A DNA stretch of 47,165 nt from Anaerolineales bacterium (GTDB taxonomy: Bacteria > Chloroflexota > Anaerolineae > Anaerolineales > Villigracilaceae), in assembly GCA_025056175.1 (NCBI GenBank), contig JANWWK010000021.1, positions 1-47,165 of the forward strand, read 5' to 3'. The notes under the pieces were generated by a model that did no database searches, was not told where the DNA came from, and was given only the letters and a program-made list of their open reading frames with translations. Shown here in pieces: positions 23,115 through 32,690 of the stretch (positions are counted from its first letter, which is position 1; every line of letters begins with the position of its first letter). The position numbers and the translations under genes were made by a program.

Positions 23115-24923
23115 ATGGCGCGAGAGTATTCCTTTGAGTGGTCTCTGAATTTACAATCTTCCCCTGAAATGCTCTGGCCTTTTGTGGCCGATACCAACCG
23201 TTTCAATCACGATGCCGGCTTGCCTGCTGTTCGAGCGGCGCAGAATGCTTCCAATGCGCGTGCGGGGACGAAACGTCTCCGGTTCTCGTTGTTGGGCCTT
23301 CTGGTTGAGTGGGATGAATATCCCTTTGAATGGGTGTATCCGTATCGTTTCAGCATTCATCGCTTGTATTTGCGCGGCCCATTTCGAGAAATTCGCGTTC
23401 AAGCCGAGATGACGCCTCTGGCCGAAGGCGGCACGCATTTGCGCTATCAGGTGCGCTTTGCGCCCGCGTGGCCGCTGATTGGTGATGCAGCCATTTTGTG
23501 GCAGGTGGGGGTGGTGAGCCGTTTTCGTTTCCTGCAAGTTTTTCGGGAGTATGACCGCCTGGCTCAACGTGGCGCTTCTCAGTTCGACATCCCCGGCGCG
23601 GCGCGTTTTGCCCCGGGTGGGCGTCAGCGGCTGGAATCGGCGCGTCAGGCAATTGTTGCTGAGGGAGAGCCGCGCGTCTTTGAGCGGCTGGCCTGGTTGT
23701 TGGAACATGCCGACGACCTGGCGCTGCAACGTTTGCGCCCGTATCAACTGGCAGATTTGTGGAATTTGCCGCGCCGCGCTGTTTTGGAGGCCTTTTTGCG
23801 CGCCGCCCGCGCTGGTGTGCTGGATTTACGCTGGGAGTTGCTCTGCCCTTCGTGTCGCGGCGCTGCCGAAACCCATGCCACTTTAGGCCAGGTACATTCC
23901 CATTTGCACTGCACCTCGTGCGGCATTGACTTTTCGGTCAATTTCGACCGTCAGGTGGAGGCTGTTTTTCGCCCTAACCCTGCGGTGCGCGTTTTGCCGG
24001 AGATGTATCAATTCTGCGTTTCGGGGCCACAATCTCAACCCCATGCTGTTTTGAAGGCACAGCTGCAACCGGGCGACGAAACCATACTTTCGCCAGTGTT
24101 GCAGGCCGGGAGTTATCGTTTTTATGCTTCAGGACTGCCGGGAGAATTGCCCGTGTCTGTTTGCGAGGAGGGTCAGGATGCAGTGACGCTGACGTTGCGG
24201 CCCGAGGGCTGGCCGGAGACGGAACTGCGGCTTACTCCCCGCCCGCTGTTGCGTTTGCAGAATGCCAGTGAACAGACGCAGTTTGTTCGCCTGGAACGCA
24301 CAGCCTGGCGGGATGATGCGGCGACCGCTGCCGATGTGACCGCTTTGCAAGTGTTTCGTGACCTGTTCTCGCGCGAAGCGCTGCGAACGGGAGAAGAGAT
24401 TGCGATTGGGAGCGTGACGCTTCTCTTTACCGACCTGAGAAACAGCACGCGCCTGTATCGTCAGATTGGGGATGCGCCTGCTTTTGGGCGCGTGCGCCAG
24501 CATTTTGAGGTGCTGCAACAGGCCGTTGCCGCTGAAGGCGGTGCGGTCGTCAAAACGATGGGGGATGCGGTCATGGCGGTCTTTCGTCAGCCGGTGGCGG
24601 CGCTGCGTGCAGTACGCTCGGCGCACACTGCGCTCTCGCGCCTGCAGGGCAATCCGGCGCTGGCCGTCAAATTTGGTTTGCACACCGGGCCGTGCATCGT
24701 GGTCACGCTCAACGAACGGCTGGATTATTTTGGCTCGACTGTCAACATCGCGGCGCGTTTACCCGGCCTGGCCGAAGGCGGTGAGCTGGTCTTTTCGGGG
24801 GAAATCAAAAATGACCCCGAAGTGCAGACCTGGCTGCAACAGAATGGCGTGCAACCGGTCTGGTTTCAGGCAAATGTCAAAGGTTACGACCAGCCGTTTG
24901 ATTTATGGCGGATGTGGGTGTAA
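23115..24923 (+). CDS. Class III adenylate/guanylate cyclase with START-like and zinc-ribbon-like N-terminal domains
   Basis: 602 residues. Residues 1-160 look like a START/SRPBCC domain (YSFEWSLNLQSSPEMLWPFVADTNRFN). A helical segment follows, then a zinc-ribbon-like CPSC ... CTSCG pair near residue 240-275, and a DUF5939-like beta region. The C-terminal 180 residues form the cyclase: VTLLFTDLRNSTRLYRQIG (first metal Asp), VVKTMGDAVMAVF (second Asp), FGLHTGPC, LDYFGSTVNIAARLPGLA. The transition-state Arg is in NIAARL. It should convert ATP (or GTP) to the cyclic nucleotide, probably controlled by a hydrophobic ligand bound in the START-like pocket. No signal peptide is present. The ATG at 23115 fits a leaderless start; a longer frame start at 22785 overlaps kynureninase. 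Confidence 0.85.
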   Translation: MAREYSFEWSLNLQSSPEMLWPFVADTNRFNHDAGLPAVRAAQNASNARAGTKRLRFSLLGLLVEWDEYPFEWVYPYRFSIHRLYLRGPFREIRVQAEMTPLAEGGTHLRYQVRFAPAWPLIGDAAILWQVGVVSRFRFLQVFREYDRLAQRGASQFDIPGAARFAPGGRQRLESARQAIVAEGEPRVFERLAWLLEHADDLALQRLRPYQLADLWNLPRRAVLEAFLRAARAGVLDLRWELLCPSCRGAAETHATLGQVHSHLHCTSCGIDFSVNFDRQVEAVFRPNPAVRVLPEMYQFCVSGPQSQPHAVLKAQLQPGDETILSPVLQAGSYRFYASGLPGELPVSVCEEGQDAVTLTLRPEGWPETELRLTPRPLLRLQNASEQTQFVRLERTAWRDDAATAADVTALQVFRDLFSREALRTGEEIAIGSVTLLFTDLRNSTRLYRQIGDAPAFGRVRQHFEVLQQAVAAEGGAVVKTMGDAVMAVFRQPVAALRAVRSAHTALSRLQGNPALAVKFGLHTGPCIVVTLNERLDYFGSTVNIAARLPGLAEGGELVFSGEIKNDPEVQTWLQQNGVQPVWFQANVKGYDQPFDLWRMWV

Positions 24924-24935
24924 GGTTGGTTTTCG

Positions 24936-24973
24936 ACAGGTGACAGACGTCAGGTCGGTCACCTGTGTTTTTT
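24936..24973 (+). terminator. Rho-independent terminator after cyclase
   Basis: Perfect 9-bp stem ACAGGTGAC / GTCACCTGT with a 13-nt loop, followed by GTTTTTTG. Confidence 0.8.
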
Positions 24974-25039
24974 GTTTGAGAAGTCTAACCCCGATTGTTC
25001 CGGTACGCTGCTTTTTGACCCGCTCAGGAGGAGATTTTC

Positions 25040-25594
25040 ATGGAATCGTTCGATTGGTACGCGCTCGTTATCTTACCGATTCTGGTATTCATTGCCCGTT
25101 TTGTAGATGTGACGCTTGGAACGATGCGCATCATCTTCACCTCGCGCGGACGTCGCCGCCTGGCTCCGCTGCTTGGCTTCATCGAAGTCTTCATCTGGAT
25201 TGCGATGGTGGGGCAAATCGTTAAGAGTGCCAACAGCCTGAACGCGTACCTGGGGTATGCTGCCGGCTTTGCGCTGGGGACGTATGTGGGGATGTTGCTG
25301 GAAGAACGCCTGGCGATGGGGACGCTGGTTGTACGGGTTATCCTTTCTAACGGTGCAGAAAGGCTGGTTTCTGCTTTGCGCGAGGCCGGTTTTGGAGTCA
25401 CGGCCGTCAATGGCGAAGGGGCGCAGGGACCGGTGAAGCTGCTTTATACGGTGGTGCAACGCAAAAATCTCGAAGTCGTCACCCGTATCATTCACGATAC
25501 CTGTCCTGGTGCGTTTTTTGCTGTGGAAGAAGTGCGCCTGGCTGAACGCGGCATTTTCCCCGTTACCCCTGGCAATATCGGGAATAAGACGTAG
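25040..25594 (+). CDS. DUF2179/UPF0316 membrane protein
   Basis: 184 residues. The membrane part has ARFVDVTLGTMRIIFTSRGRRRLAPLLGFIEVFIWIAMVGQIV, then LGYAAGFALGTYVGMLLEERLAMG, the signature of UPF0316 proteins. The C-terminal DUF2179 domain (RLVSALREAGFGVTAVNGEGAQGPVKLLYTVVQRKNL) has a small alpha/beta fold seen as a likely ligand-binding module. AGGAGGAG precedes the ATG. Members are widespread but uncharacterised. The gene ends 2 nt from the convergent glgX stop, an unusually tight convergence with no room for a terminator. Confidence 0.85.
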   Translation: MESFDWYALVILPILVFIARFVDVTLGTMRIIFTSRGRRRLAPLLGFIEVFIWIAMVGQIVKSANSLNAYLGYAAGFALGTYVGMLLEERLAMGTLVVRVILSNGAERLVSALREAGFGVTAVNGEGAQGPVKLLYTVVQRKNLEVVTRIIHDTCPGAFFAVEEVRLAERGIFPVTPGNIGNKT

Positions 25595-25596
25595 TC

Positions 25597-27663
25597 TCAC
25601 TTGCGCTGGGCCGCCAGAACGACCAGCGTGCGCGGTTGTACGCGGTAGATACCACCGGCGACAGGGGGCGCCGAATCGGGGTGGGAGATGCTTTCTTTTG
25701 GTGGCAGCCAGGTATCCAGCACGCGCTTCCACCCTGACCTGCCAGGCGCACGGGGCAGCTCGAAATCGAGCGCTTCCCAATAGGCATTGAGCATGATGTG
25801 AAACAAATGCCGTCCCGAAAGGCTTTGCACACTCAGCGCCAGGCTGTGCGAGTAATCGGCCCAGTCGGGCTGGTTCAGACGCACCCCATGCCAATGCACC
25901 GATACCTGATGCAAAATTTGCCGTAAGGGGGCGTTTTGCATCTGCCGTTGTGTGAGCGACATGCTCTTTCGCAAATGGATAAGCGCGCGTGTGAATTCCA
26001 ACAGGTCGGCGTGGCGCTCTACCAGGCTCCAGTCGAACCAGCTGATTTCGTTGTCTTGTGCGTAAGCATTGTTGTTGCCGTACTGGGTACGCCGTACTTC
26101 GTCGCCCATGCCAATCATTGGCACGCCAATTGAGAGCAGAGTGGTTGCCAGAAAGTTGCGAATTTGCCGGGCGCGCAGGGTTTCAATTTCCGGGTCACTG
26201 GTGGCTCCTTCGACGCCGCAATTCCAGCTCAGGTTATAGTCGCTTCCATCGCGGTTGCCTTCCCGGTTGGGCCAGTTGTGCTTGCGGTTGTAGGAGACGA
26301 CATCGTTGAGCGTGAAGCCATCGTGACAGGCCACAAAGTTGACGCTTTGCTCCGGTTCGCGTTCTTCGTGACCGTACAGGTCTGGACTGCCGATAAGCCG
26401 GTTGGCAAGTTTTCGCACGACGCCGTTGTCTCCTTTCCAGAAGGCGCGCACATCGTCGCGGAAGCGCCCATTCCATTCCAAGAAGAAATCTCCCATGAAG
26501 TTGCCGACCTGATACAAGCCACCCACGTCCCACGCTTCAGCAATCAGTTTGACTCCCGCCAGCACCGGGTCCGATTCGATGTCCCATAAGAGCGGCGGGC
26601 TGGGCAAAGGGTTGCCCTGCTCATCTCGTGAGAGGATGGAGGCCAGGTCGAAACGGAAGCCATCCACGTGCATGACCTGTACCCAATAGCGCAGACTATC
26701 CAGAATCATACGCCGCACGATGGCATGGTTGGCTTTGAGCGTGTTACCGCAGCCTGAAAAGTTAACGTATTGCGCGCGGTCGGCAGGGTCGAGCATGTAA
26801 TAGGCGCGATTTTCCAACCCGCGAAAGCACAGGGTCGGGCCATCGGCACCGTTTTCAGCGGTGTGGTTATACACCACATCCAGGATGACTTCGATGCCGG
26901 CGCGGTGCAAGGCTTTGACCATATCGCGGAATTCGTTTACCGGGCCGAGTGGGTCATGGCGCGAACTGTATGCGGCGTGCGGCGCGAAGAATGACACCGG
27001 GCTATATCCCCAATAATTGGTCAGTCCTGGCGGTGCGTCTTGCGGGTCGAATTGAAAGACCGGTAACAGCTCAATTGCTGTAATCCCCAGCGATTGCAGA
27101 TAGGGGATTTTTTCGATGAGGCCGGCAAAGGTGCCGCGTTTTTCGGGTGAAACGCCAGAATTGGGGTGACGGGTAAACCCGCCGACGTGCATTTCGTAGA
27201 TAATGGTGCGTGAAATGGGGTGCTTGAGCGGCTGGTCACCTTCCCAATCGTAAGCGCGCGGGTCCACCACCACTGACTTCATGCAGGCATGGACATTGCT
27301 GCCCGGACGGCAGGCCAGCGCACGCTGGTAATTGCTCCCCATGGCGACGCCGCGTCCGTAGGGGTCGAGCAAGACTTTCTCATCATCGAAGCGCAAGCCT
27401 TGTTCGGGCAGGTTCGGCCCGCTCACTCGCCAACCATACAGTTGGCCTGCGCCAATGCCCGGCACGCAAATATGCCAGTAATAACCGGTGCGGTTTTTCA
27501 GCGGGTCGAGCCGAAAGACATGCGAAGGCGCTTCGGCTTCGGCATCCTCGAACAGGAGCAGCTCAACCCCGGTGCAGTTTTTGGAAAACACGCTGAAGTT
27601 CACCCCACCGGGGGTGATGGTCGCTCCCAAGGGATGACTTTTTCCCGAATGTGCGTGAGACAT
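25597..27663 (-). CDS. glgX: Glycogen debranching enzyme GlgX (GH13)
   Basis: 688-residue isoamylase-type alpha-1,6-glucosidase that trims phosphorylase-limited glycogen branches. It has an N-terminal CBM48 domain (HPLGATITPGGVNFSVFSKNCTGVELLLFE) and then a GH13 barrel: VILDVVYNHTAE, DGFRFDLAS (nucleophile Asp), LIAEAWD (acid/base Glu) and NFVACHDGFTL (third carboxylate). The conserved RNFLATTLLSIGVPMIGMGDE and QYGNNNAYAQDNEISW follow. An AGGAGG site precedes the ATG. It starts 12 nt after the flavoprotein stop on the minus strand, so it is likely the last gene of that transcript. It may link glycogen turnover to the beta-glucoside genes nearby. Confidence 0.93.
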   Translation of the reverse strand: MSHAHSGKSHPLGATITPGGVNFSVFSKNCTGVELLLFEDAEAEAPSHVFRLDPLKNRTGYYWHICVPGIGAGQLYGWRVSGPNLPEQGLRFDDEKVLLDPYGRGVAMGSNYQRALACRPGSNVHACMKSVVVDPRAYDWEGDQPLKHPISRTIIYEMHVGGFTRHPNSGVSPEKRGTFAGLIEKIPYLQSLGITAIELLPVFQFDPQDAPPGLTNYWGYSPVSFFAPHAAYSSRHDPLGPVNEFRDMVKALHRAGIEVILDVVYNHTAENGADGPTLCFRGLENRAYYMLDPADRAQYVNFSGCGNTLKANHAIVRRMILDSLRYWVQVMHVDGFRFDLASILSRDEQGNPLPSPPLLWDIESDPVLAGVKLIAEAWDVGGLYQVGNFMGDFFLEWNGRFRDDVRAFWKGDNGVVRKLANRLIGSPDLYGHEEREPEQSVNFVACHDGFTLNDVVSYNRKHNWPNREGNRDGSDYNLSWNCGVEGATSDPEIETLRARQIRNFLATTLLSIGVPMIGMGDEVRRTQYGNNNAYAQDNEISWFDWSLVERHADLLEFTRALIHLRKSMSLTQRQMQNAPLRQILHQVSVHWHGVRLNQPDWADYSHSLALSVQSLSGRHLFHIMLNAYWEALDFELPRAPGRSGWKRVLDTWLPPKESISHPDSAPPVAGGIYRVQPRTLVVLAAQRK

Positions 27664-27675
27664 CCTGCCTCCTGC

Positions 27676-29721
27676 CTAAAGCCCGACTCGTTCTATCCGA
27701 AACGGCGTTCCATCTGCTGGCGGTTCGTCAAACGCGCGCGCTGCCAGATGTCCGGAAAAGATGGCCTGCGCTATCAGATTGGGCGCTTCAGCATCGCCGA
27801 TGACGCGCAGAGATTCAAGCTGGCCTGTGTCCAGGGCCGGCCGGAGTGCGTGGTATAACCCATCGTCAGGCAGGCGGTCGGTGACGAGAATCACATCATT
27901 TGCCGGAAGCATGCGTTGTACGCCGGTCAGGCTCTCAACCAGGCTTACGCTCTCAGCAGCGATGTCGGTCAACGTGTGGCGCGTCAGCAAGGTGACCCCC
28001 AAATGGCGCAAGCGGCTTTCCACCCGCTCCTGTTCAAGGGTGAATTGAGACCAATACGAAACCAGCGGCGCGGGTGTAACGAGCGTGGTCGCACAACCCT
28101 GCTGAACACACCATTCGGCCAGCAAGCCGCCCAGGATGTAGTGGTCATCGTCGTAGATGACCACCGGACTGGAGGGGACTCTGCCTGCGAAGATGTCATC
28201 TGGTGTGAGAGCGCGCTCATGGCCGGGAATGGGCTTCCAGAGCGTGCGCCCGATTCCATCGCGGCGGTAAACGGCGCCTGTGGCAATCAGAACGTTGGAA
28301 ATGCCGCTTTCCAGCACGTCGGCAGCCGTCATGGGGCTGGAAGGATACAGCTGGACGTTCTTCATCTTCGCCAGTTGGGTTAAGCGCCAATCAATCACCC
28401 GCCGCCATTCGATGAGACCAGGCAGGGCTGACTCGTAAAGTACCCGTCCACCCAATTCGCGCCGCGCTTCGGTGAGCGTAACGCGATAGCCGCGCTGACC
28501 CAACGCACGGGCGGCTTCCAATCCGGCTGGGCCGCCGCCGACCACCAGGATTTCCCTGTCGGATTTTTTGGGTTGGATAATTTCAGGATGCCAGCCGCGT
28601 CGCCACTCCTCGCCCATCGTGGGGTTTTGGGTGCAGCGGATGGGAACGTAGCGCGTATCGCCAGTGACGCAGATGTTGCAGCCGATGCACTCGCGGATGT
28701 CTTCGAGTCGCCCGGCCCGGATTTTGGCCGGCAGGAAGGGGTCAGCAATAGACGGCCGCGCCGCTCCGATGAAGTCCAGCACACCGCGCCGAATGGCCGA
28801 GACCATCGCATCGGGCGTGGTGTAACGGCCTACACCGACCACTGGTTTGCTGGTCAGCCGCTTGACGAACTGAATATACGGTTCCTGATGGCCTGATTTG
28901 CAGAAGCGTGAGAGGGTCGAGTCGTTGCTCCAGCCGCTCACGTTCACATCCCACAGGTCGGGCAGCTCGGCCAGCATGGCGACCACGTCGTGGCCTTCCC
29001 CCTGGTGGGTGATGCCATCTTCGCCGAGCAGTTCGTCCACGGCAAAACGCACGGCGACCGCACAACGGTCGCCGACCGCCTCTTTCGTATCCTCGATGAG
29101 TTCGCGCAGCAGGCGCACGCGGTTTTCGAGTGAACCGCCGTATTCGTCTGTGCGGTCGTTGTAACGGCGGATAATGAACTGGATGGGCAGGGTCATGCCA
29201 TGGGCTGCATAGCAATAAACGATGTCGAACCCGGCTTGTTTGGCGCGCAGGGCAGCCTGACGGTGCCATTTTCGCACGTTGCGGAGGTCTTCTTTATCCA
29301 GGCGGCGGCTTTGTACCGGCTCCCAGCCCGAACCGCCCAATACGCCCATCGAACGCGGTCCCAGGGGAGGGGTGCGGGTATAGAGGTTACAGGCATCTAT
29401 CCCGTTGTGGGCCAGCTGAATGCCTGCCAGTGCGCCGTGCCGATGGACGGATTCGACCATCAGTGCCAGGGCTGGCAGGTCGTCATCGCTCCACAGGCGG
29501 CCCTCGAAATACGGTGAAAGGTCGCTGGATGGGTGAATTTCTACTTCTTCTGTGCAAACGACTCCCCAGCCGCCTTCGGCTTTGATGCCGCGCATGGCCG
29601 CCAATCCTTGCGGCATACGATGACCGAAGCCGTTGCAATGCGGTACCTGATAAAAACGGTTGGGGGCGGTCACCGGGCCGATTTTGACCGGCTCAAAGAG
29701 AATATCGTAGGGGGAGGTCAT
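27676..29721 (-). CDS. Trimethylamine-dehydrogenase-like FMN/4Fe-4S oxidoreductase
   Basis: 681 residues, same domain order as trimethylamine/dimethylamine dehydrogenase. An old-yellow-enzyme barrel starts DILFEPVKIGPVTAPNRFYQVPHC, where Cys29 matches the covalent 6-S-cysteinyl-FMN site. A 4Fe-4S ligand set follows at Cys345, Cys348, Cys351 and Cys363. Then comes a dinucleotide-binding domain ILVVGGGPAGLEAARAL and a second flavin/ADP-binding segment. The catalytic Tyr/His (FDIVYCYAAH) and Asp267 are kept. The aromatic bowl that binds trimethylammonium is changed: of Tyr60/Trp264/Trp355 only the Trp remains, and the others align with Glu59 and Asp355. Substrate is therefore probably a different amine, or an enoate. 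GAGGAG precedes the ATG. Confidence 0.85.
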   Translation of the reverse strand: MTSPYDILFEPVKIGPVTAPNRFYQVPHCNGFGHRMPQGLAAMRGIKAEGGWGVVCTEEVEIHPSSDLSPYFEGRLWSDDDLPALALMVESVHRHGALAGIQLAHNGIDACNLYTRTPPLGPRSMGVLGGSGWEPVQSRRLDKEDLRNVRKWHRQAALRAKQAGFDIVYCYAAHGMTLPIQFIIRRYNDRTDEYGGSLENRVRLLRELIEDTKEAVGDRCAVAVRFAVDELLGEDGITHQGEGHDVVAMLAELPDLWDVNVSGWSNDSTLSRFCKSGHQEPYIQFVKRLTSKPVVGVGRYTTPDAMVSAIRRGVLDFIGAARPSIADPFLPAKIRAGRLEDIRECIGCNICVTGDTRYVPIRCTQNPTMGEEWRRGWHPEIIQPKKSDREILVVGGGPAGLEAARALGQRGYRVTLTEARRELGGRVLYESALPGLIEWRRVIDWRLTQLAKMKNVQLYPSSPMTAADVLESGISNVLIATGAVYRRDGIGRTLWKPIPGHERALTPDDIFAGRVPSSPVVIYDDDHYILGGLLAEWCVQQGCATTLVTPAPLVSYWSQFTLEQERVESRLRHLGVTLLTRHTLTDIAAESVSLVESLTGVQRMLPANDVILVTDRLPDDGLYHALRPALDTGQLESLRVIGDAEAPNLIAQAIFSGHLAARAFDEPPADGTPFRIERVGL

Positions 29722-29757
29722 GCTGGCTCCTCAGACAAAATGCTTTTAGAAAGGCTT

Positions 29758-32661
29758 TCAACGCCGGTTACGCTTTTTTGCCAGTAAAGTGCTGGCGATG
29801 GAATCGGAGGCTGTGCCGTCGGTGGGTTGGGACGGCATAGAAGTAGAGAGGTTCTCAGATGGCATAGAGGCGGGAAAATCGAACGGTTTGATTTCTGCGC
29901 CCTCCTGTGACGTCTGATTTGCCGGTGGAACCGTTGGTATGACGCGCTGTTTTGCCTTGCGCAAGGCTTCCATACTGGGGGTGGAGACCGTCACCGGTGC
30001 TGGTTGGGGTGTTGAACGCAGGAAACGCGTTCTGATTGTATGGCGTATCTGTTCCCAATCTTGACGGGTGAGAACCAGTCGGCGGATGGCGATGTCGAAG
30101 GGGAGCAGAAGCGTTGCCAGCGCAACCAGCCAGGGCCAGGCTGGTCGTGCTGCCCGCGCACCTTTCAAATCGTGGCGGAAGGCTTCGGCAGGGCTGGCGG
30201 AAGCCGCTCCACCGCCGGTCAGGGCAGCCAGGCGCAGAAGCAATTCAGGGTTGGTGTTTTCGGCGCGATATTCGGGCGAGTAAGGCAAAGCCCAACCCAA
30301 TGTTTCGGAAAACGCAGCCGCTTCGCTGTGTGCATCGAAGCGGAAGAGGTAAACCCCCGCTTCTTCGGGTCGGAAGACGCCTTCGTAACGTCCTGGCGCG
30401 CTTTGGCGCAGCGGAATGGTGAGCGTGTTTCCATTGGGGGCAATCACGTTAGCGTTGATTTGGTACCCGTTCAAGAACGCACCACCGATGTCTCGTGCCT
30501 CCAGGCTCAGGCGCGCCGTTTCTCCTTGCTGGCGAACATCCATTTGCAGTTGGGCGGTGGTCAGTTCGCCCAGCACATAGCGGGTCACTTGCGCCCAAAA
30601 GACGGGATAACCCGCCCAGCCGACCCAATCGCGCGCCCAGCGTCCGGTGGCATCGGAGGTAAAGGCGGCGGCGCGTCCCATGCCATACTGCCACACGGCC
30701 AGGAGAGGGTCATTTTCGGAGGACTCCGGGCCGCCAGGCGTCAGGATGACCTGTGCAAGCGCTTTGGGGCTGGAAGCAACGTAACCATACAGAGGCGGCA
30801 GGCTTTCCACGCCAGACAGGATGGGGGAGGGGTTGGTTTGTTGGGGTGCAAACAGGCCCTCCTCGATGTAGGCGCGGCTGGCGAGGGTGGTTTCTTCGGT
30901 AAAGATGCTGGGAATGGTGGATGCGTCTGCTGTGAAATGATAGCGTCCGTTCCCCAGTTTTGCCAGGTCTTTCAGGAAAGGTGCGGCATCGCGCCCTACG
31001 GCAACGGTGGAAAGGGTGATGCCATATTCGGTGTAAAGGTTCTGCACCAGTTCGGGAATGCCGGTGGGGTCGGCGATGCCATCGGTCAGCAGGATGACGT
31101 GTTTGACCCTCGCCGGGTCACCGGGCAGGACTCTTGCCATCGCTTGCAGACCGGCCATAATGTCAGTGCCGCCGCCGACCTGGATGCTGCCGATGGCTGC
31201 CTTGACCGCCGACGGGTCGTTCAGTGTGGTCATAGGGACGACCCACGCTGCAGAGTCATCGAACTCAATCACGCCGACCCGGTCGGTCGGAAAAAGCAAA
31301 TCTATCGAGCGGGCAGCGGCTTCTTTGGCAAGCTCCAGTTTGTTGACACCGCCAGATGTCTCGCCCATGCTGCCCGAATGGTCAATAATGAAGACGATTG
31401 CGATAGAAGGACGGCGTTGTTGGTCTTTGATTTGCATTTCCACCGGCAGAGTCTCTTCCAGCGGGGTTTGGAAATAGCCGCCTACGCCGTAACTGGTGGG
31501 TCCCCCAACGACCAGCAGCCCGCCGCCTAAATCGCGGACGTAGGCCTGGATGGTTTCCATCTGGCGCGGGCTCAGGTCGCGTGCGGGCAGGTTGACCAGA
31601 ATCAGCGCGTTGTAACCTGCCAGGCCGGGCAAATCGGCGGGCAAGCGGTTGGGTGGAACGAATTCCACCGTGTATCCGGCGGCCTGCAAGGCGGCTAGCA
31701 GGGCCGAATGCTCATCGGGACGCACGCTGCCGCCGGGCAGGCGTTCGCCGGGCAGAGGGGCGCTCATCAAGAGACGTGGTGGCCCTTCGATTTTGGAGAA
31801 AGCGTACAGGCGGTTATTCTGGTAGAACGTATCATCTTGGGGCGAAATCTCAACGATGTAACGCAAAATGCCGTTTTGCGCTTCATTTACCAGCGGCAGG
31901 CTAAACGTTTGTGTGCCACGCCGCAGCTCGTGCGCTTGTTCGTAGAGCAGCGTGCCATCGGCCAGCACACGCAAGGTGGCGCGGGTGGGGCGGTTGGCCT
32001 GCACCGAAACCTTCAGGTCGAATTGTTCACCAGGGCGCAGACGGGCAGGCGCTTCGAGCGCAGTGACCAGTGCTTCTGCCTCTGGTTCTGCAATGAATGG
32101 AACGACTATGATTTGCACACCGGAAGCAGCAGCCAGTTCGGCAGCTTTGAGCGCATCACCGGTGGTTTGTGCGCCGTCGGAGAGAATCACCATGCGCCGC
32201 GCCGACTCGGAAGGGAAAAGTGCCAATCCTAACTGAATGGCTTCGGCCAGGTCGGTTTGGGTGGTGACCGGCACGGAAGTCACTACTCCTAACTCTTTCC
32301 CCGGCAACATGGGGCGTTCAACCAGTGCATCGCCTCCAAACAGGATGACTGCGGCGCGGTCCTCAGGGGTCATGGCATTCATCGCCTGGCGCACATAGTC
32401 CAATGCGCTGTTAACGGCTGCTTCAGGCATCGAGTCGGAGACATCCACCAGAAAGACGACGGCCAGTTCGTTACCTCCGCGTGTAATTTCCATCCCGGCC
32501 AGTGCCAGAATCAGGCACAGAACGATGACCAGGCGCAGGACGAGGCTGGCGATTTCGCGTTTTTCGTAGCGCAAGACGCCGTTCTGAACAATGCCTGCCT
32601 GCCAGACGAAGAACGGCAGGAGTAGCAGCAGCAAAAGGGCGAGAGGGGACGTAAAGGACAT
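29758..32661 (-). CDS. Membrane-anchored protein with two VWA domains and a GATase1-like domain
   Basis: 967 residues. The N-terminus MSFTSPLALLLLLLLPFFVW plus a second helix (SLVLRLVIVLCLILALAGMEI) anchors it. VWA domain 1 begins VVFLVDVSDSM (Asp73, DxSxS). After an immunoglobulin-like stretch comes a class I glutaminase-like segment (YNALILVNLPARDLSPRQMETIQAYVRDLGGGLLVVGGPTSYG, about 350-392). VWA domain 2 begins FIIDHSGSM (Asp427), and beta-rich domains follow. A C-terminal helix (PWLVALATLLLPFDIAI) and a Pro/Ser-rich tail of about 100 residues close it. It lies 29 nt downstream of the BatA-like gene and likely acts with it in an extracytoplasmic complex. ATG 32661 is chosen because the membrane anchor starts there. 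Confidence 0.85.
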   Translation of the reverse strand: MSFTSPLALLLLLLLPFFVWQAGIVQNGVLRYEKREIASLVLRLVIVLCLILALAGMEITRGGNELAVVFLVDVSDSMPEAAVNSALDYVRQAMNAMTPEDRAAVILFGGDALVERPMLPGKELGVVTSVPVTTQTDLAEAIQLGLALFPSESARRMVILSDGAQTTGDALKAAELAAASGVQIIVVPFIAEPEAEALVTALEAPARLRPGEQFDLKVSVQANRPTRATLRVLADGTLLYEQAHELRRGTQTFSLPLVNEAQNGILRYIVEISPQDDTFYQNNRLYAFSKIEGPPRLLMSAPLPGERLPGGSVRPDEHSALLAALQAAGYTVEFVPPNRLPADLPGLAGYNALILVNLPARDLSPRQMETIQAYVRDLGGGLLVVGGPTSYGVGGYFQTPLEETLPVEMQIKDQQRRPSIAIVFIIDHSGSMGETSGGVNKLELAKEAAARSIDLLFPTDRVGVIEFDDSAAWVVPMTTLNDPSAVKAAIGSIQVGGGTDIMAGLQAMARVLPGDPARVKHVILLTDGIADPTGIPELVQNLYTEYGITLSTVAVGRDAAPFLKDLAKLGNGRYHFTADASTIPSIFTEETTLASRAYIEEGLFAPQQTNPSPILSGVESLPPLYGYVASSPKALAQVILTPGGPESSENDPLLAVWQYGMGRAAAFTSDATGRWARDWVGWAGYPVFWAQVTRYVLGELTTAQLQMDVRQQGETARLSLEARDIGGAFLNGYQINANVIAPNGNTLTIPLRQSAPGRYEGVFRPEEAGVYLFRFDAHSEAAAFSETLGWALPYSPEYRAENTNPELLLRLAALTGGGAASASPAEAFRHDLKGARAARPAWPWLVALATLLLPFDIAIRRLVLTRQDWEQIRHTIRTRFLRSTPQPAPVTVSTPSMEALRKAKQRVIPTVPPANQTSQEGAEIKPFDFPASMPSENLSTSMPSQPTDGTASDSIASTLLAKKRNRR

Positions 32662-32690
32662 TGGAAGTGCAGAATGATGAAGGTTGATAC

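Noticed and set aside
30040-31530. Long open frame on the plus strand across the double-VWA gene
   Set aside because: Antisense to a protein with two VWA domains, with Gly/Arg/His-rich translation and no motifs; a shadow frame.
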